Shown here in pieces: positions 59,852 through 64,000 of a stretch of DNA of 64,000 nt. Source of the DNA: Natronincola peptidivorans (lineage in GTDB: Bacteria > Bacillota > Clostridia > Peptostreptococcales > Natronincolaceae); NCBI RefSeq assembly GCF_900111615.1, contig NZ_FOHU01000001.1, positions 275,400 to 339,399 of the forward strand, given 5' to 3'. A model generated the notes under the pieces. That model was not told the origin of the DNA and did no database searches. It worked only from the letters and a program-made list of their open reading frames with translations. The stretch's first letter is position 1; the number at the start of each line of letters is the position of its first letter. The position numbers and the translations under genes were made by a program.

Positions 59852-60919
59852 TTATATTTTAATTTCAATTAATTCCTTCGAAGTTTTTGATAATACTTTA
59901 TAACCATTTTCAGTGACAACTACTAAATCTTCTATTCTTACTCCCCCAAAGCCAGGTATATATATACCTGGTTCGATAGTAATCACCATTCCTGGTTCCA
60001 TAGGAATATCCCCAATAATGTTAACATGAGGTAGTTCATGAACTTCTAAACCAACGCCATGGCCCAAACCATGACCAAAGTTATCACCATAGCCTGCCTC
60101 TTCAATAATACTTCTAGCTATAGAATCCAAGTCCTTACCAGTGATTCCAGGTTTCACAGCATCAAGCGCTGTTTTTTGCGCCTGTAAAACAATAGAATAA
60201 ATTTCTTTTTGTTTAGTACTAGCTTCTCCAACAACCATAGTTCTAGTCATGTCAGAACAGTAACCTTCATAAATACAACCAAAATCCAAGGTGACGAAAT
60301 CACCTGCTTCAATAATTTTATTAGAAGCTGTTCCATGAGGTAAAGAAGATCTTTCTCCAGAAGCTACAATAAAATTAAAACTGACACCGCTTGCACCTTG
60401 CTTCCTCATGAAAAATTCTAACTCCAAAGCTATATCTTCTTCTATCGCCCCAGGCTTTAAAAAGTCTAGAATATAAGCAAATGCCTTATCTGCTATAGAA
60501 GCTGCTGTAGTAATATACTCAATCTCTTCTTTAGACTTAATAGACCTTATTTTTGTTAAGGCTCCTTCTAAGGCTACCAAAGACAGATTCTTTAGCTTTT
60601 CCTGTAAATCTAGGGCATGTCCATAGGTGAAGAATTCTTCCTCTACACCTAATCTTCCTATATTTAATTCATTCAGTATATTTGTTAAAGGCTCATATCT
60701 ACTAGTTTCTATAATCTTAAAAAGTTTACATTCTTTTTGAGCTTGCTGCATATATCTAAAATCCGTAATAAATATTGCTTCATCTTTCGTGATAATTACA
60801 AATCCAGTAGTTCCAGTAAAACTTGAGATATACCTTCTATTTTCCGGCTTGCCAATTAGTATTGCATCTAAATCTTTTTTAAGTAAAACATCTCTAACGC
60901 TGGCTATTTTCTTATGCAT
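59852..60919 (-). CDS. pepQ: Xaa-Pro dipeptidase/aminopeptidase (M24 family)
   Basis: A 355-aa pita-bread metallopeptidase that cleaves X-Pro bonds. The five metal ligands are visible: two Asp in [18 protein letters not shown], His in [16 protein letters not shown], Glu in [10 protein letters not shown] and Glu in VRIEDLVV. The N-terminal creatinase domain ([19 protein letters not shown]) precedes it. It may be Xaa-Pro aminopeptidase or dipeptidase; the two are not separable by eye. It lies just downstream of aroQ. Confidence 0.92.
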   Translation of the reverse strand: MHKKIASVRDVLLKKDLDAILIGKPENRRYISSFTGTTGFVIITKDEAIFITDFRYMQQAQKECKLFKIIETSRYEPLTNILNELNIGRLGVEEEFFTYGHALDLQEKLKNLSLVALEGALTKIRSIKSKEEIEYITTAASIADKAFAYILDFLKPGAIEEDIALELEFFMRKQGASGVSFNFIVASGERSSLPHGTASNKIIEAGDFVTLDFGCIYEGYCSDMTRTMVVGEASTKQKEIYSIVLQAQKTALDAVKPGITGKDLDSIARSIIEEAGYGDNFGHGLGHGVGLEVHELPHVNIIGDIPMEPGMVITIEPGIYIPGFGGVRIEDLVVVTENGYKVLSKTSKELIEIKI

Positions 60920-60942
60920 TCCCTACCTCCTATATGATAGTA

Positions 60943-61377
60943 TTAACTTTGATTATGATGGATCAGAGCATGTAGTGCTAATATATAACTATAGAATCCA
61001 AAACCACTAATTTGTCCTATACAAGCAGCAGCTGTGACTGATTTTTTCCTAAAATCTTCTCTATTATGGATATTGCTTAGATGTACCTCAATAACTGGAT
61101 TGCTTATCGCTTTAATAGCATCATGTATAGCAACACTATAATGGGTATATGCAGCAGGATTAATGATAATTCCATGCATATCATTTGCATTATGTAACAA
61201 ATCAATTATTTCACCTTCAGTATTACTTTGGATTATATCCAATTTAACATTGTTTTTTGCAGCTTCTCTAAGTAAATTTTCATTAATTTCCTTCAAAGTC
61301 ATTCTCCCGTAAACTTCTGGTTCTCGAATTCCTAATAGATTTAGATTTGGTCCATGGATTACTAAATATTTTTCCAC
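60943..61377 (-). CDS. aroQ: 3-dehydroquinate dehydratase, type II
   Basis: AroQ catalyses the third step of the shikimate pathway. The 144-aa enzyme has [18 protein letters not shown] with the catalytic Arg and Tyr, [30 protein letters not shown] and the active-site His in [16 protein letters not shown]. The GTG start at 61377 is chosen because AGGAAG precedes it at a fair distance and it fits the family length; an upstream GTG at 61401 gives 8 more residues. Placement before pepQ and efp is conserved. Confidence 0.95.
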   Translation of the reverse strand: MEKYLVIHGPNLNLLGIREPEVYGRMTLKEINENLLREAAKNNVKLDIIQSNTEGEIIDLLHNANDMHGIIINPAAYTHYSVAIHDAIKAISNPVIEVHLSNIHNREDFRKKSVTAAACIGQISGFGFYSYILALHALIHHNQS

Positions 61378-61482
61378 AACTGTTAAACACTTCCTTTGCA
61401 CAAAATTCTATATCATCATAACATATTTTTTAAAAATTGAATAGTTTTTAGTCTCACTTTAAAATGATTTTTCTTGTAATAT

Positions 61483-61746
61483 TTAATGTCTAGGAGAACT
61501 GGTTACTTTATTTATTGCAATTGTTAATGCATTAATTACATCTGCTTCAAATTGAATAGACAAAGCATTAATTTTTGAATACACCTCTCCTGATTCTGTA
61601 GCAATATATTTTGGTGGTAAATGATTTAGTGCAATAGCCTTTATATCTGCTACACATTGATTACAAGTACATACATCATCGTTTAACTTTAAAATGTTTG
61701 GTAATAGGTTATTTACGACAATCTCCATATAATTTTTTATTTCCAT
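61483..61746 (-). CDS. ComFB-like late competence protein
   Basis: This 87-aa protein has the ComFB-family pattern: NYMEIVVNNLLPNIL near the N-terminus, a CTCNQCVADIKAIALNHLPPKYI block with three Cys, and helical C-terminus. ComFB is encoded between ComFA and ComFC in B. subtilis; its function is unknown, and related proteins bind cyclic dinucleotides in some bacteria. The ATG at 61746 has GGAGG 9-10 nt upstream. It follows the type IV pilin-like genes. Confidence 0.8.
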   Translation of the reverse strand: MEIKNYMEIVVNNLLPNILKLNDDVCTCNQCVADIKAIALNHLPPKYIATESGEVYSKINALSIQFEADVINALTIAINKVTSSPRH

Positions 61747-61809
61747 ATTAATACGCCTCCCTTTTACTATAATTTGCAATCATTAATAAATAAAAATACT
61801 TGTTTTTGT

Positions 61810-62424
61810 TCAATTAGATATAATAATACCATGATAATAAGAAATGATTTCTATAGCATTCACCTCAACTTTTGGTAGATGGAAAGCATCAAGACCCACC
61901 ACCTCAGCTCTGGGCATCATTAGCTTAGCCTGTATCCTTTTTCTTGCATTATTATAGATTCCTACCCCCTCTAAAATCAAAATATTCTCTTCACTATCAT
62001 AATTAACTATAATTTTATAACTATGAGGATGTGGATAATTAGAAAAAGGATTCTCTACTAGTCTATTAAAATCCTCTAGTCTATAAATAAAATGAGATTG
62101 CATATAGTCATCTAAACTTGGTGGAGTATACTCAAGTAAATCATTTTCTTCAGAATTTGCTTGAAAATTAGTTTTATAAGTTCTTATGTCCTCAAGATAC
62201 TGGACTATGATGTCATTGGTGCTTTCTATAACGACGAATATTGTTTCCTCAAAGGCTGCCTCCACCAAATAATAAGCTTTTACTCCATTACTATTTGATA
62301 AAGTAGCATAATAATCGTTTATATAGATTGTGTATGTAGATATAGTGATAACAAGTACAAGTAGGCCCAGTAAAAAGCAACTTACAGCAATGGAGCCTTT
62401 GCTATTTTTTAAATACTTCTCCAT
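61810..62424 (-). CDS. Putative minor pilin-like protein
   Basis: A 204-aa protein with one N-terminal hydrophobic helix (IAVSCFLLGLLVLVITISTYTIYI) and a soluble C-terminal region with no recognised domain. The N-terminus resembles that of PilX-like assembly proteins more than standard prepilins; a clear cleavage motif is missing. It sits in a cluster of pilin-like genes and is probably part of the same surface filament. Only context supports this role. Confidence 0.6.
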   Translation of the reverse strand: MEKYLKNSKGSIAVSCFLLGLLVLVITISTYTIYINDYYATLSNSNGVKAYYLVEAAFEETIFVVIESTNDIIVQYLEDIRTYKTNFQANSEENDLLEYTPPSLDDYMQSHFIYRLEDFNRLVENPFSNYPHPHSYKIIVNYDSEENILILEGVGIYNNARKRIQAKLMMPRAEVVGLDAFHLPKVEVNAIEIISYYHGIIISN

Positions 62425-62431
62425 AATTTTC

Positions 62432-62935
62432 CTACCTATATTTTAGTTTGATTTGTGTCTTAACAGAATAATCAATGGTTTTTGCAAATACTTCAATGGC
62501 CAATAATTGATTTTCAATAACCTCAGTCACCAAGATATCTTCAATTTCATCTATTAAAACATTATGTTCACCATTTTTGTTAACTCTCAATTCTCCTTTT
62601 TCGGCGTAATAATATAATAATGTGTTGTAATGATTTCTTTTATTACCGCTCAAATCTATCCATATCGTTTCATTTTCATGATTTTTTCCTTCAATAAGCT
62701 TTTCAGTAGAATGATATATAAGTGATTGCTGATTACATTCCCTTATGCGCTTCTCAATATAGTTTAAAGCGAATCGAGTGTTTTGTTGAGGTGTTAATGA
62801 TTTTACTAAGTGATGTTGGATTGTTATATTTTGCATCATAAAAGAAATCAGCCCTAATAGGATGCAGCAAAATATAGACATAGAAAGGATAACTTCTATT
62901 AAAGATAAGCCTTTATTATTTCTTCTACACTTCAC
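62432..62935 (-). CDS. Type IV prepilin-like protein
   Basis: A 167-aa protein with the prepilin signature KG-LSLIEVILSMSIFC near residue 9: cleavage after Gly, then a Glu at position five of the mature chain and a hydrophobic helix. The remainder is a globular pilin-like head (RFALNYIEKRIRECNQQ). It lies 15 bp after the preceding pilin-like gene and 7 bp before the next, so it is cotranscribed. Confidence 0.8.
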   Translation of the reverse strand: MKCRRNNKGLSLIEVILSMSIFCCILLGLISFMMQNITIQHHLVKSLTPQQNTRFALNYIEKRIRECNQQSLIYHSTEKLIEGKNHENETIWIDLSGNKRNHYNTLLYYYAEKGELRVNKNGEHNVLIDEIEDILVTEVIENQLLAIEVFAKTIDYSVKTQIKLKYR

Positions 62936-62950
62936 ATAGACCTCCTCCAG

Positions 62951-63409
62951 CTATTCATTATTATCATCCAAAGTAGTTATGAAGAATTCTTGATAGATTT
63001 TTTGATATAATTCATCTCCTTTGGTGTCATAGAAATAATTATGTAAAAAATACACTTCATTACTATCTATATTCTCTAGCCTTACTATAATCTCATAAAT
63101 ATTTTTTTCATCATATAATCTCTTTAAGCTAATCGTAGTATCATAACAATTATCCCTTGTACTCTGTAGTGTTTCCAGAGTATTTAATAATTGCTCTTCT
63201 CTATTCACCTGATCTTCTACCTGTGACAGTGAAGCTTTAATCTCCTCCATTATTCCTTGGGTAGTTTTACTAAGGTCATAGTGGATCTTGCTCCTTTTAT
63301 TTGTATGAAAAATCTCCATCATAATAGAAGATGTTACACCTATTATCAAAGTAGAAATTACAAGAGCTATTAATACTTCTATTAAAGTGAAACCACTATT
63401 GTTCTTCAT
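62951..63409 (-). CDS. Type IV prepilin-like protein
   Basis: A 152-aa protein with a prepilin leader, MKNNSG-FTLIEVLIALVISTLII, including the Glu at position five. The C-terminal region is mostly helical and beta and has no recognised domain. It is part of the four-gene pilin cluster. The start is well placed and the leader is six residues, usual for Gram-positive type IV pilins. Confidence 0.85.
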   Translation of the reverse strand: MKNNSGFTLIEVLIALVISTLIIGVTSSIMMEIFHTNKRSKIHYDLSKTTQGIMEEIKASLSQVEDQVNREEQLLNTLETLQSTRDNCYDTTISLKRLYDEKNIYEIIVRLENIDSNEVYFLHNYFYDTKGDELYQKIYQEFFITTLDDNNE

Positions 63410-63439
63410 CGAAATAGGTATGTCCCTTCCTGTTTTTTA

Positions 63440-63877
63440 CTAATAAATATCTGAAATTCTTACTCTTCCAGTTCCAATCATAATTTCAATCATGATATAC
63501 TTTCCTTGATTATTACCTAAAACGACTCTTCCATAGTTGGTATTACCATGTCTATTATAAGTAATCTCAGAGTCATTGCCAGGTACAACCTTAATTCTTT
63601 CATGAATTTGCTGGCGATAAACCGCTTTTCCTCCAAAAACCTTTTCTCTTACTCTAAAAGAGCTTTCAAATACCTCTAAACTATAGTCCCTAGATTCATC
63701 TAGGCTTAATTGCTGTGCAAGGTGTAAAGCACTTTTTATTTCATTAGCAGTAGACTTCAAAAGAAATACATCATATAAATCTCTACTTATAGGTAAAGTA
63801 ATAGCTGATAGAATACCTATAATCAATAAAACCACCAATAATTCAATAAGGGTAAATCCTTTTTTGTTCCCCTTCAA
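63440..63877 (-). CDS. Type IV pilin / GspH-like prepilin
   Basis: A 145-aa prepilin. After the short leader MKGNKKG comes FTLIELLVVLLIIGILSAITLPIS, a classic N-methylated pilin helix. The C-terminal part resembles GspH-type pseudopilins (LHLAQQLSLDESRDYSLEVF). TTG at 63877 is preferred because GGAGG lies 8 nt upstream, within the longer frame that starts at ATG 63892; that choice also gives a leader of normal length. It opens the visible cluster, and further pilus genes are probably beyond the window. Confidence 0.85.
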   Translation of the reverse strand: MKGNKKGFTLIELLVVLLIIGILSAITLPISRDLYDVFLLKSTANEIKSALHLAQQLSLDESRDYSLEVFESSFRVREKVFGGKAVYRQQIHERIKVVPGNDSEITYNRHGNTNYGRVVLGNNQGKYIMIEIMIGTGRVRISDIY

Positions 63878-64000
63878 TTCATTTTCCTCCATTTTATTAT
63901 CATAATAAAGTTCTGGAAATATATAGAATTTAATTGAATACTGTAAATATTCGTTATAATATCAGTATTTCCTTCTAAAAATAGAAAAATCTACATAATA

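Noticed and set aside
1-64000. CRISPR arrays, tRNA and rRNA genes, insertion sequences
   Set aside because: Reading both strands showed no regularly spaced repeats, no tRNA T-loop motifs in cloverleaf context and no transposase frames.

Overview
The window is a low-GC, gene-dense chromosomal segment of an anaerobic endospore-forming Firmicute (class Clostridia). Several things point there: spo0A, spoIVB, spoIIM, gerW, spoVK and the complete spoIIIAA-AH operon; typical clostridial gene orders; AGGAGG-type ribosome binding sites with many TTG and GTG starts; and no rRNA, tRNA, CRISPR array or complete transposon that I could see. Gene order together with an OLE RNA/OapA locus suggests an Alkaliphilus/Natronincola-like relative. 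This placement is an inference, because no database search was possible.

Layout. 1-6.2 kb (+): the end of miaB, then mutS-mutL-miaA-hfq (mismatch repair, tRNA modification, RNA chaperone), closed by a terminator. 6.2-10.2 kb (+): spoVK-like ATPase, a small GTPase, two small membrane proteins of unknown function and a YnbB-type PLP enzyme. A GC-rich REP-like palindrome follows. 10.2-12.1 kb (-): lexA, with a LexA box on its own promoter, and an unusual tyrosine recombinase. 12.4-15.3 kb (+): a two-gene operon of an ATP-grasp ligase and a divergent MurE-like Mur ligase. 15.3-17 kb: a long structured non-coding stretch and the UV endonuclease uvsE. 17-19.2 kb (-): an FAD oxidoreductase with an FNR/2Fe-2S partner. 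19.4-28.3 kb (-): two DD-carboxypeptidases flank a MazG-like protein, gerW-ytfI, scpB-scpA, a site-2 protease and a DHH-CBS-tRNA nucleotidyltransferase fusion. 28.6-31.5 kb (-): nucleoside catabolism (deoB, a deleted punA remnant, pdp). 31.7-38.6 kb (-): xerD, spoIIM, NUDIX hydrolase, DUF3866 protein, two polyprenyl-linked glycosylation-type enzymes and a SteB/SteA-like pair. 38.8-39.5 kb (+): recX.

39.6-61.4 kb (-) is a long housekeeping and sporulation block: spo0A, spoIVB, recN, argR, tlyA, dxs, oapA, the OLE non-coding RNA, a divergent PAP2 protein, ispA, xseB, xseA, a TsaD paralogue, nusB, an Asp23 protein, spoIIIAH-AA, a CD1247-type protein, efp, pepQ and aroQ. 61.5-64 kb (-): a ComFB protein and four type IV pilin-like proteins, with the cluster continuing past the window edge.

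Most notable findings: (1) an approximately 620-nt OLE RNA between the PAP2 gene and oapA-dxs, with its own 17-bp-spaced promoter; (2) the ATP-grasp plus MurE-like pair, which resembles a split cyanophycin-synthetase architecture and has altered substrate-recognition motifs; (3) a textbook sigma-H promoter overlapped by a perfect 0A box upstream of spo0A; (4) an in-frame-deleted punA remnant kept in a translationally coupled position; (5) the isolated GC-rich palindrome next to lexA.
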